A stretch of 64,000 bases of DNA from GCA-2684655 sp045105235. Its GTDB lineage: Bacteria; Planctomycetota; UBA1135; UBA2386. The notes under the pieces are model-generated. The model made no database searches and was not told the origin of the DNA. It was given only the letters and a program-made list of their open reading frames with translations. Positions 26,156 to 34,716 of this stretch are shown here, one piece after another. Both the position numbers and the translations under genes were made by a program. The DNA lies in contig JBGCDH010000087.1 of NCBI GenBank assembly GCA_045105235.1, positions 1-64,000 on the forward strand, written 5' to 3'. The stretch's first letter is position 1. Each line of letters opens with the position of its first letter.

Positions 26156-29100
26156 ATGCCACGCATTTTGCCGCTGCTGCTGCTCTCGCTCCTGACGTTC
26201 GCCGCGGTCGAGCTGGCTGCTCAGGCTGGCCCCCGGGCCGCCGGCGCCTCTCCCCAATTGGCCATCGAGGCCGCGACGGCGACCGTGGACGGCGACCTTG
26301 GCGAATGGAAGTCTATTGGAGACATTCGCTTCGGTCGTGACCAAATCTTTGACGGAGCGACGCGCTGGCAGGGCGGGAAAGACGCGTCTGGCGAGTTTTC
26401 GGTCACGTGGGACAACAACCGTCTCTATCTGGCGGGACTTGTCCGAGACGACGAGCGCACGTCGACCGAGCTGGCGGGGCAGGATCGCTTCGACTGCTTA
26501 GAGCTTCACATTGGCGCGGTCGAGCCGGGGGACGAAGCGGCCAACGCCGCCGCTGCCGCCGCCGCAGCTGCCGGTGAGCGAAGCGTTTTGCGGCTCTTCC
26601 CGCTGCAGGCGCACCGGCGGTGGGCTTGGTGGAGTGGCGATCGTGCCACCTCCGAGGAGCCGCTGCAGCCAGTTACCCAACTGGCGGGTATCCAGGTCGC
26701 GGCGTTGCCCGGCGACGGCGGTGGCTTTGCCTTCGAGGCGGCGATCCCGTTCCACCATTTCCCCAACCTGCGGCCCGGCGCGCGGGTGCTGGGCTTTGAC
26801 CTGGTCCTCCGCGACTACGACGTGGTCGGTGGCGGTGGTGCGACCCGGATGTCGTGGAGCGGGCGCGATCCGTTTGAAGGGCCCTTGGCGGGTCGGCTCC
26901 TGCTCGACGCGCCGGGCTTGCTGGCGCCGGACGATGGTGGCGGCGAGTCGCTGCTCTCCGGAGAGCTCTTTGTCGACTTGCCATACCTGCTGGTGCCGCT
27001 GTTGGCCTTGGCGCTGCTGGTGCTGCTGCTGCGCGTGTGGGGGCGCATGCGCGACCGCTTGCCGTGGATCCGCCCTGCGCTCGTCTTTGTCGGCATTGCG
27101 GCATTCTTGGTCGGCCTTTGGCTGCCCAGTCTGATGACCGGATGGCGGGCCGAAGAGCAGCGCGCCGAGCTCGACGGCAAGCTCGTCAAGGTCCAGGAGG
27201 CTCTCGGGCGACTCGAGGTTGGCTCGCTAGCCAGCTATCGGGGTGCCAGTCGCGATGGCGCCGTCATCGATCTTGTTAGCGGCCGTTCCATCCAGCGGCA
27301 GCGCTACACGACGTATCGCCCGCTGGTCGACGTCGTCCCGGATCAGTTCGGCCCGCCGCTGCGTTCGTTCGACGATTTGCCGGTGCGCAGCTACTGGCTG
27401 CCGCTGCCCGAAGAGCGTCCCGCGAGCTTTCAGTTCGACCCGCCGCTGCAGGGCACCTGGCTCTATCTGGTCATGGCGCGCCCCTACCTGCCCGCCTTGC
27501 CGTTGACGGGGGATCCCACCGCGGAGCCGGCGACGCTGGATCTTGAGCTCGACCACGTCGGTGAGGACAAGCAGTCGCGGACAATCGTGCTCGATCTGCC
27601 GTTCGCCGACGCGTCGCCACTTGGCCGCGAGTATTGGGAGGCCTGCGTGCTCAAACTCGAACTCGACGGCGAGCTTCGCTCGGTCGCGGTTGGCTGCAGC
27701 GGTGACCCGGAGCTTCGGCTTGTGGGGATCTCGCTCGAAGGCACCGAGCCAGGCAGCATCCGGCCGGTTTCGCTGGGCGAGCCATCACGCGCCGGCGTCT
27801 TGACCGACCTGCGCGGGCCGTATCCGCAGGATGCTGGTGTGGAGCTGGGGGCTGGCGCTGCGGCCAAGGTCACGATCCCGGAGCAGGAGGAGTCGCCGGA
27901 GCGTCTTTGGCTGTTCTACCGCGCGGTCTACCCGGGGCTGCCTACCGCCAACCCCGGTGCGCGTGTTGCCGAGGTGCTGCTGCACTTCGCCGACGGCCGT
28001 CAGGCTCGGAGCATCGTGCTCGAGCACCAGGTGTCGATGTTCTACGAACTCGCCGTGCACAACACCCGCGACGACCCCCCGGTCGATTCGCCGGCGTCGA
28101 TTGCTTTGACCTGGGTCGATGAGAGCCAAGAACGCCACCTCAACCTCGGCTACCCCGTGCTCGATTTGCCCACGGACACCGCGCTGTCGGCGATCGAGTT
28201 CCGCAACTTGTCGGACTATCGCGTGCGTTTCCGGTCCGTTGTGTTCGAGAACGAGAAGGCCGTCGCGCCCCAGGATCCGCCGGACTCGCCGCTGCTGCGC
28301 GAAGGCATCGAGCGACGGCTGTCGTCCGATGCCCTGGCCGAGCTTCAGGACGTGGTGCTCTCGATCTATCGCAACGGCCAGCTGAGCGAGTCGACGCTGG
28401 GGTCGAGCGATCGGCAAGAGGTTCTGGCGCTGCCGCGCGCGGTGGGGGCCGCGGAATCGACGGAGACGGCGGATCTGCTGCCGGGCGGCCGGCGTCGACT
28501 GTCGGTGTTTGCTCCTCTGCGAGGCGATGGTTGGGATGGCGCCGTGCTCGCGATTTCGTCGACGGACCAGGAATGGGCGGCCGCCGAGCAGGACCACAGT
28601 CGGGTTGGTCTGCTGCTGTGTCTGTTGAGCACGCCGTTTCTCTTGCTCTTGCTCAGCGATCTGCTGGCGGTTGTTGCCAACCTACGTTTCCGCCTGATGA
28701 CCGTCATGTCGGTGGCGTCGTTGGTGCCGCTTGGCGTGCTGTCGCTGGTGCTTGTGCAGGTGCTCGAGAGCGGCCATGCCAGCGAGGTCGAAGACGGCGT
28801 GCGCGCCACGGTCAACAGTGCGATGACGCAGCTCGAGGATCAGAAGAACGGCGTCAAGGCGTCGGCGCGTCAGTGGCTGCGCGATTTGGCGACGATGGTC
28901 GAGCGGCGACTGGATGCCGGAGACGGGGAAGCGCCGTCGGTTGGCGCCATCAAGGAAGAGCTGCAGAAGTTGCTTCTTGGTCAGCTGCCGCCGGAGTGGC
29001 GCGGCGGTTTTTTGCGTCTCGAGTGGCAGCTAGACAGCGGTGCGGCCGATCCCGTCGTGCTGGTTGCGGGTGACGAGCGCTTCGTGCGCGTCGAGGCACC

Positions 29101-32100
29101 GGCGCGACTCGATCCTGGTTTGTTCATGCAGTGGGGGCAGCTGATGCTCGGTGTGCGTGCGGAGCAGCAGGCCGGCGACGACACGTTTACGTTGACGGCT
29201 GGGCGGCCGCTTGACGGCAGCTTGCTTGGCGCTTTGGCGCCGGGTAGCGATCTCTTGCTGACCGACGTGCGCGGCTACCCGATCGCGGCGAGCGACAGCT
29301 TTGAGCAGGCTGCCGACCTGCGGCGACAAGCCAGCAATCCGCCCACCATGGCGGAGCGGGAGCGTTCCCTCGCGACGGCCGAAGAAACGCGGCGTGCCGT
29401 CGTGCTGCGCGAGTCGACGCCGTCTGGCGACTATGTGGTCGGCACCAGCGTGCTGCGCGATCTGCAGGAGACGCCGCGCGGTTTGCTGGTGGTGGCGCAG
29501 CCGGACGAACGCGCAACGCTGGATCTTGCCATCGGCCGGATTCCGGTGCGTGCGTTCTTTCTGCTCGTCGCCGGCTCGTTGATCGTGCTGGCGGTGTTCT
29601 TGTCCTTCGTCGTCAGCGGCCGGATCAGTCGGCCGATCGAAAAGCTCGAAGCCGGTGCGCAGGCGCTGGCGCGCGGGTCGTTCGATGCGCGTGTTTCTGA
29701 TGACGAAGGTGGGCAGGTCGGGCGTTTGACGCGCACCTTCAACCAGATGGCGGAAGATCTGCAGGGTCGCCTGCAGGACTTGCAGGCGCTCAATCGCACG
29801 ATGGCGGACCTTGCGGCCGAGCACGATGAAGCGCGTGCGATCGAAGTCCTGCGGAGGTTTTGCGCGACCCACACCGGTGCCGATGCGGTCGTCACGACGA
29901 TGCTATCCGACGATGGCGGGGCACTGTTGCTTCGGGCTGCTGGCGAAGAGAGTGCGCAGAGGGTCGATCTCCATGGATGGCCAATCGTGGCGGTGCAGGG
30001 GCCGTTCTCGTGCCGGGCGATCGCGGGCGGCGGCGGCGATCTACCGCGGCCGTGGCGCGAGGCGCTGCCGCAGAGTCGCTCGCTGCTTGGCCTGCCGATC
30101 GTTTTTGCCGGGCAGGCGCGCGGCGTTGTCTTGCTCGGTTTCGACCTTGCGGAACCAACCAACGTCGACCTGGATCTGTTGACGACGGTTGTTGCGCAGG
30201 CTGCGGGCGCTTGCGAACGCTCGCAGCTGCAGCGCTTCGCGCTGATGGATCCGGTCACGGGGGTGTGTTCGCCGGACTACTTCCATCGCCGGGTTGTCGA
30301 TGAGGTCGCTCGATCGCAGTTTGAGCAGCGTTCGCTGGCTCTGCTCGGGTTCCAGCTGCAGGAACGCAACCGCAGTCCCGAGCGCCTGCAGGGGTTTGCG
30401 CGGCTGCTGCGCGATCGTTTGCCGGCCGAAGCCACGCTGGGGCGCGGCGAGGGTAGCGGCACCTTCTACGCGGTGTTGCCGGGGAGCGATGGGCCAGAAG
30501 CCGAGCGGGTGCGGCAAGAGCTGGGCAACGACTGGCGGGCGATGGCGCGTCACGGCGGCTTTGACGTCGACGAGCGAACGTTTCGCAGTTCGCTTGCCCT
30601 TTGTCCCGAGCAGGCTGCGTCGAGCGAGTTCTTGTTTGAGGCCGTGCGTGCGCGGCTGCGGACCGACCCCGATCGAGAAGCTGTCGAAGCGGAGTCGGAT
30701 CGCAGCTTGCTGCGTGTCGGGGTCACGGCGGTGAGTCCGGCGATGCGGCCCGTCTACAGTGCTTTGCGTCGGGTGGCGCCGACCGACTTGCCGGTCCTGC
30801 TGGAGGGGGAGACAGGCGTCGGCAAAGAAGTCTTGACGGACCTGATCCATCGCTGGAGTCGGCGCAGCGCCGGTCCGCTGGTCAAGGTCCACTGCGCTTC
30901 GCTGTCGGAAACCTTGCTCGCGAGCGAGCTGTTTGGCCACGAGCGCGGCGCGTTCACCGGTGCCGACCGGCGCAAGATTGGCCGGTTTGAGCAGGCGCAT
31001 GAGGGCACGCTGTTTTTGGATGAGGTCGGCGAGATCCCGCTCGAGGTCCAGGTTGCGTTGCTACGCGCGCTGCAAGAGGGGCAGATCGACCGGGTGGGGG
31101 GCAGCCAATCCGTGCGCGTCGATGTTCGCGTGCTGGCTGCAACCAATCGCGACATGAAGCAGATGGTGGCGGATGGGCGCTTCCGCGAAGACCTCTACTA
31201 CCGCCTGCAGGGCATGGTTGTGGTGGTGCCGCCGCTGCGCGAGCGACGCGAGGAGTTGCCCAAGCTGGTTGAGCGCTTCCGCGGTGAGATCGTCGCCTCA
31301 ACCCATGCCGCGAATCGTGTGCTGTCGACCGATGCGCTCGACGCTCTCTACCGCCAGGATTGGCCGGGCAACGTGCGGCAGCTGCGCACGGTCGTGCACC
31401 GCGCCATGGTTCTAGCTCAGGGTGAGCTTGTGTATGAGCACGACGTCGAGGCCGCGCTCGTCGATCGTCCCTCACTGTCTGCTGGCGTTCGCGGATTCGA
31501 TGCCCCCGCTCGTTCGGCGGCCGGCGGTTCGGCGGTCGCGGCGTCCTCTTCGGCACGCGTTGTGGCTCGCGACGGCGAGGTTGCTCGTGCCGCGAGCCCT
31601 AGCGCGGGTGATTCGGTTGTGCCGGACCCAGAGTCCGCCATCCCAGCCTTCGTGCTGCCGCGCGCGCAGCCGCTGGAGTTGGGCGCAGCACAGTCCACAT
31701 CGCGAGACGCAAAAGTTCGCCCTTCCGAAAATGCAGAGAGCCTGCGCGATTCGCCGCCTGGCGAGCAGGGTGGGCCCGACGCGGACTGGCCGCCCGTCGA
31801 GATTCCGAAGCGTGCGCCTTTGGCGGAGCGCGACTCCGGAAGCTCGCCGGATCCCTCCGCCGGCGGCGCCGCCGGCCGATCTCCGGCAGAGCAAGAGTTC
31901 CATGTCTCGGATCGGCCGGTGCTGAGCGACCCTCAGCGGCTGCCGCCGCGGCTCCAGCGCCTGCTTGCTCGCATTCTTGCGGCAGAACGCTACACAACCC
32001 GGGAGCACATGGCCGAATGCGGGGTTTCCCATCGGACTGCGCTGCGAGATCTACAAATCCTTGTGGAGAATGGCTTTGTGGAGCGGGTTGGCGTGAGGCG

Positions 32101-32152
32101 TGGAGCCTTCTATCGGCCATGTGCTGGCGGCCAAAAAGCTGATGACCAATAA
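26156..32152 (+). CDS. Giant membrane-bound sigma-54 activator with extracytoplasmic sensor
   Basis: 1998 residues. A signal peptide leads to a CBM9-like domain (about 40-250; DGDLGEWKSI then WDNNRLYLAGLVRDDE). Hydrophobic spans lie near 273-293, 305-326, 815-840, 846-870 and 1131-1156. A long beta-rich region (330-810) and a second sensor region (870-1130) lie between them. Inside the cell follow a HAMP (1156-1210), a GAF domain (1211-1360), a decayed GGDEF domain (1361-1520), and an AAA+ sigma-54 interaction domain with Walker A GETGVGKE, GAFTGA near 1598 and Walker B GTLFLDEVGE. A 160-residue disordered linker ends in a winged helix (1932-1990; TTREHMAECGVSHRTALRDL) where a Fis-type HTH would be usual. 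It should activate sigma-54 promoters directly from an external signal. Domain edges are estimates. Confidence 0.88.
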   Translation: MPRILPLLLLSLLTFAAVELAAQAGPRAAGASPQLAIEAATATVDGDLGEWKSIGDIRFGRDQIFDGATRWQGGKDASGEFSVTWDNNRLYLAGLVRDDERTSTELAGQDRFDCLELHIGAVEPGDEAANAAAAAAAAAGERSVLRLFPLQAHRRWAWWSGDRATSEEPLQPVTQLAGIQVAALPGDGGGFAFEAAIPFHHFPNLRPGARVLGFDLVLRDYDVVGGGGATRMSWSGRDPFEGPLAGRLLLDAPGLLAPDDGGGESLLSGELFVDLPYLLVPLLALALLVLLLRVWGRMRDRLPWIRPALVFVGIAAFLVGLWLPSLMTGWRAEEQRAELDGKLVKVQEALGRLEVGSLASYRGASRDGAVIDLVSGRSIQRQRYTTYRPLVDVVPDQFGPPLRSFDDLPVRSYWLPLPEERPASFQFDPPLQGTWLYLVMARPYLPALPLTGDPTAEPATLDLELDHVGEDKQSRTIVLDLPFADASPLGREYWEACVLKLELDGELRSVAVGCSGDPELRLVGISLEGTEPGSIRPVSLGEPSRAGVLTDLRGPYPQDAGVELGAGAAAKVTIPEQEESPERLWLFYRAVYPGLPTANPGARVAEVLLHFADGRQARSIVLEHQVSMFYELAVHNTRDDPPVDSPASIALTWVDESQERHLNLGYPVLDLPTDTALSAIEFRNLSDYRVRFRSVVFENEKAVAPQDPPDSPLLREGIERRLSSDALAELQDVVLSIYRNGQLSESTLGSSDRQEVLALPRAVGAAESTETADLLPGGRRRLSVFAPLRGDGWDGAVLAISSTDQEWAAAEQDHSRVGLLLCLLSTPFLLLLLSDLLAVVANLRFRLMTVMSVASLVPLGVLSLVLVQVLESGHASEVEDGVRATVNSAMTQLEDQKNGVKASARQWLRDLATMVERRLDAGDGEAPSVGAIKEELQKLLLGQLPPEWRGGFLRLEWQLDSGAADPVVLVAGDERFVRVEAPARLDPGLFMQWGQLMLGVRAEQQAGDDTFTLTAGRPLDGSLLGALAPGSDLLLTDVRGYPIAASDSFEQAADLRRQASNPPTMAERERSLATAEETRRAVVLRESTPSGDYVVGTSVLRDLQETPRGLLVVAQPDERATLDLAIGRIPVRAFFLLVAGSLIVLAVFLSFVVSGRISRPIEKLEAGAQALARGSFDARVSDDEGGQVGRLTRTFNQMAEDLQGRLQDLQALNRTMADLAAEHDEARAIEVLRRFCATHTGADAVVTTMLSDDGGALLLRAAGEESAQRVDLHGWPIVAVQGPFSCRAIAGGGGDLPRPWREALPQSRSLLGLPIVFAGQARGVVLLGFDLAEPTNVDLDLLTTVVAQAAGACERSQLQRFALMDPVTGVCSPDYFHRRVVDEVARSQFEQRSLALLGFQLQERNRSPERLQGFARLLRDRLPAEATLGRGEGSGTFYAVLPGSDGPEAERVRQELGNDWRAMARHGGFDVDERTFRSSLALCPEQAASSEFLFEAVRARLRTDPDREAVEAESDRSLLRVGVTAVSPAMRPVYSALRRVAPTDLPVLLEGETGVGKEVLTDLIHRWSRRSAGPLVKVHCASLSETLLASELFGHERGAFTGADRRKIGRFEQAHEGTLFLDEVGEIPLEVQVALLRALQEGQIDRVGGSQSVRVDVRVLAATNRDMKQMVADGRFREDLYYRLQGMVVVVPPLRERREELPKLVERFRGEIVASTHAANRVLSTDALDALYRQDWPGNVRQLRTVVHRAMVLAQGELVYEHDVEAALVDRPSLSAGVRGFDAPARSAAGGSAVAASSSARVVARDGEVARAASPSAGDSVVPDPESAIPAFVLPRAQPLELGAAQSTSRDAKVRPSENAESLRDSPPGEQGGPDADWPPVEIPKRAPLAERDSGSSPDPSAGGAAGRSPAEQEFHVSDRPVLSDPQRLPPRLQRLLARILAAERYTTREHMAECGVSHRTALRDLQILVENGFVERVGVRRGAFYRPCAGGQKADDQ

Positions 32153-32270
32153 TTGCGCTTGTGGACTTTCATCCACGATCGCTCGGCAGCATGGCCGAAT
32201 AATAATTCCTCGGACGTAAGGCCTTGTCGGGGTTCTCGTTCCGAGCCGGTGGCTCAAGATGGCCAAAAGT
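32153..32270. other. Upstream part of the activator-secretin intergenic gap
   Basis: The 223-bp gap between the activator and the small exported protein is the natural place for activator binding sites upstream of the candidate sigma-54 promoter at 32271. No convincing paired palindrome was identified by eye. The bases around 32204-32218 (AATAATAATTCCTCG) are unusually AT-rich for this region. Confidence 0.3.
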
Positions 32271-32287
32271 TTGGACCGATGCTTGCG
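32271..32287 (+). promoter_or_regulatory. Candidate sigma-54 (-24/-12) promoter
   Basis: TTGGACCGATGCTTGCG has the invariant GG (32273-32274) and GC (32285-32286) exactly 10 bp apart, with TGG, CG and TTGC all matching the sigma-54 consensus TGGCACG-N4-TTGCW. It lies 89 bp before the next ATG and directly downstream of a sigma-54 activator gene. Transcription would start about 12 bp after the GC. Confidence 0.65.
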
Positions 32288-32349
32288 CATCCGTCATGCG
32301 GCTGTTGGCCGATTTCCATGACGGAAAGCCCGCCAAGAGCGAACACCTG

Positions 32350-32365
32350 CCGGCATCCATGCCGG
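32350..32365. promoter_or_regulatory. Perfect 7-bp palindrome before the small exported protein gene
   Basis: CCGGCAT-CC-ATGCCGG ends 10 bp before the ATG at 32376 and so covers the ribosome-binding position. It could be an operator or an mRNA hairpin that hides the start. No strong Shine-Dalgarno sequence is visible otherwise. Confidence 0.4.
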
Positions 32366-32375
32366 GTCCATCACT

Positions 32376-32783
32376 ATGAGCAAGCTGTCTTTTGTCGCCG
32401 CCCTTCCTGCGGCTTTGCCTGCTGCCATCCTGGCAGCTTTGGCCTTTGCGCCCGATCTAGCTGCTCAGGTCACGCTCAAGAAGGGGGCTGTCGTGTATTG
32501 CGGCAGCGCGTCCAATACGAGCGCGCCAGCGACGGTGGATCATAAAAAGCTGCGAGCAGCGACGCCCGAGTGGCAAAAGATCGAGGCCAACGGCATCGAT
32601 CCGGATTCTGCCCGGGGCCGCCAGCTGATCAGCAAGATGAACAAACGCATCCGCAAGGCCGTTCAGAGCGTTGCCAATGCGGAGAGTCGGGATCTCGTGA
32701 CCCGAGAAAGTGATCTAAAGGATGACCGTGGCCGCGAGGTCGTAGACCTGACGGACGCGGTTGTCGACAAGCTGGAGGAGTAG
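32376..32783 (+). CDS. Small exported helical protein
   Basis: 135 residues. A signal peptide with a long Ala/Leu core (cut probably after DLAA) is followed by LKKGAVVYCGSASN and a charged helical stretch (RQLISKMNKRIRKAVQSVANAESRDL), ending in VVDLTDAVVDKLEE. No known family is recognised. It is the first gene behind the candidate sigma-54 promoter and is followed by the secretin gene on the same strand. It may serve as a periplasmic partner of the secretion system, but that is only context. Confidence 0.65.
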   Translation: MSKLSFVAALPAALPAAILAALAFAPDLAAQVTLKKGAVVYCGSASNTSAPATVDHKKLRAATPEWQKIEANGIDPDSARGRQLISKMNKRIRKAVQSVANAESRDLVTRESDLKDDRGREVVDLTDAVVDKLEE

Positions 32784-32999
32784 GGCCTCCGCGCGGAGCA
32801 GTTGCGGCAATCGCCCCCGCCGCATCTGTTCCTGCGTTTCTTTGCTCTGAGCCGTCGTGCTCCCAGCCGACGCTCACCCTGCGGTTTTCTCCCCCAAGTG
32901 CCTGCCGCGGCCGCGGCCGCGATCGCGATCGCCGCCGAAGCGATGCGAAGCGGCGAAAGTCGTCGCACCGTCACGCTGTCTGCGCCACAATCCGAGTCC

Positions 33000-34487
33000 G
33001 TGCCACGATCGTTTCTTCAGGTCGTTCTGCGCGCACCCTGCTGGGGGCTGATGCTCGCCGCGCTGGGTTGCGTAAGTGCCGGTCCACCCAAGCGCTTGGG
33101 TGAGACCCGGGTCGAAGGTGAAGTGTTCGGCAGAGCAGCCGCCTCCAACGGACCGGTTGCGTGGTCGCTGGGCAGTGATCTCGGCGCGCGGGCGCTGCGG
33201 TCGGAGCCCCGTCCGCTCGATGCCTCCTATGGCCAGGATCCGCAGGACGATCGGCCCGAGAGCGCCGAGCAGCGAGATGCGCGGCTGCGCCTGCAGTTTG
33301 GCAGCAACGTGCTGATCGGCACGGCCGGTGAAGTCACCAAGCAGTACTTCTTGGCGGGTGACCTTGCGACCACGTTCCTCAAGCTGATCACGCCGATCAC
33401 GCCGGAAAAGCCGCCGACGGGCAAAGACGCGCCGGTGCCCAAGCCGGGCACCAGCATCGGCGGCACCGAAGCCCAGAGCATCCTCGGACGCATGCTGCGC
33501 GACCACCAGGTCGAGATCACGTTCGTGCCGGACTTCGAGGTGCTTGGCGGCATGAAGCTGGTGGACGATCCGAAAAAGCCGGCCGTTACCGGCACGCCGC
33601 CGCAGATCACGACCCAGAATGCGCCGACGGTGTCCCTCGCCCTGGTGACGGCGCAGCCGGCGGCACTCGCCGCATTCGAAGCGGCGCTCGACCTGTTCTA
33701 CACGAGCATTCCGCAGATCGAGATCAGCGTGCTGGTGGTCGAGTACAACGCGGCCGACGCGCTGTCGTTTGGCATCTCGACGATCGACGAAAACACGCCG
33801 ATCCTGGGTAACCTGACCAGCAACCAGCTGGTTCGCTCCTACACGTCGTCTTTCCCGGCGAGTCAGCCGATCGTCGGCGTGACGCCGGTCGCTGACCTCG
33901 GTCGGATCGCTCTTGGCGGCATCCACGACGCGTGGGAACTGAGCGCCGTCATCGAGGCGCTCGAGGCCAACAACCTGGCGGACATCTCCAGTTCGCCCAA
34001 GCTTGTGGTGCGCAACGGCGATGTCGCCGCCATTTCGACGCTGACCGACGTGCCGTTCCCGAAGGCGAAGTTCTCGCAGCTCGGTGCCGAAGTCGCGACG
34101 GACATCCAGTTTCGTCCGGTGGGCGTCCGCATGAACATCCTGCCGGTCATTGCCGGCACGGATTCGGTCATCCTGCAGGTCTTTGCAGACGTCTCGGCAA
34201 TCACGGGCTTTGCGGACACGGAGCCCATTGTGACGCCGATTACCAGCACCCGCAGCGCCATCACGACCGTCTATCTAAAGGACGGCCATACGCTCGTAAT
34301 CGGTGGGCTGAAGTCGAAGACCCTGTTCGAGAGCGAGACCAAGGTGCCGATTCTCGGGGATATCCCGGTGCTCGGCTACCTCTTCCGCTCGACGTCGCAG
34401 GTGCGCAACGAGACCACGGTCGAGTTCCACATCACGCCGCGCATCGTGACGGATCGCGGCTCGCCGGGCATCGGTCCCAGCTTCTGA
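33000..34487 (+). CDS. Secretin, type II secretion/pilus outer-membrane pore
   Basis: 495 residues from a GTG at 33000, which gives a compact lipoprotein signal peptide ending MLAALGC. In-frame starts at 32943 (ATG) and 32802 (TTG) are alternatives. Secretins form large gated pores in the outer membrane. The C-terminal secretin domain is clear: ALEANNLADISSSPKLVVRNG, a lip region with TDVPFPKA, VGVRMNILPVI, a GHTLVIGGLKS strand pair and VPILGDIPVLGYLFRS near the end. N-terminal domains are short: only one or two, against three to four in GspD. Neighbours are a small exported protein and, after a repeat element, a GspK-like pseudopilin. It resembles planctomycete type II/III-type secretins in length. 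Confidence 0.85.
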   Translation: MPRSFLQVVLRAPCWGLMLAALGCVSAGPPKRLGETRVEGEVFGRAAASNGPVAWSLGSDLGARALRSEPRPLDASYGQDPQDDRPESAEQRDARLRLQFGSNVLIGTAGEVTKQYFLAGDLATTFLKLITPITPEKPPTGKDAPVPKPGTSIGGTEAQSILGRMLRDHQVEITFVPDFEVLGGMKLVDDPKKPAVTGTPPQITTQNAPTVSLALVTAQPAALAAFEAALDLFYTSIPQIEISVLVVEYNAADALSFGISTIDENTPILGNLTSNQLVRSYTSSFPASQPIVGVTPVADLGRIALGGIHDAWELSAVIEALEANNLADISSSPKLVVRNGDVAAISTLTDVPFPKAKFSQLGAEVATDIQFRPVGVRMNILPVIAGTDSVILQVFADVSAITGFADTEPIVTPITSTRSAITTVYLKDGHTLVIGGLKSKTLFESETKVPILGDIPVLGYLFRSTSQVRNETTVEFHITPRIVTDRGSPGIGPSF

Positions 34488-34489
34488 GC

Positions 34490-34617
34490 CTAGTGCCGTG
34501 CCTCTGATATCGGGGGCATTCTGCGGGCGCGAAGAAGCCCGTCACGGCGTTGGTGCTCCTCGGCAGGAAGGCTTCGCATCCCGTATCGCACCCCGTCTAC
34601 CAGATGCACGACACTAG
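34490..34617. repeat. Palindrome-ended intergenic repeat, copy 3
   Basis: A 128-bp copy begins CTAGTGCCGTGCCTCTGATAT and ends CCAGATGCACGACACTAG. It contains GGGGGCATTCTGCGGGCGCGAAGAAGCCCGTC, with one change in the core hairpin, and one unit (CTCCTCGGCAGGAAGG) of the 16-bp motif that is repeated four times in copy 4. It separates the secretin and GspK-like genes. Confidence 0.88.
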
Positions 34618-34716
34618 CGCCCATCGCACCGGCCGAGGGAGCCCTTGCCAGATCCGGGCCAGATGGCCGGCACTCCGGGGAAGGAACGCGGTATCCTGTT
34701 CGTCTGAGATCCGCTG

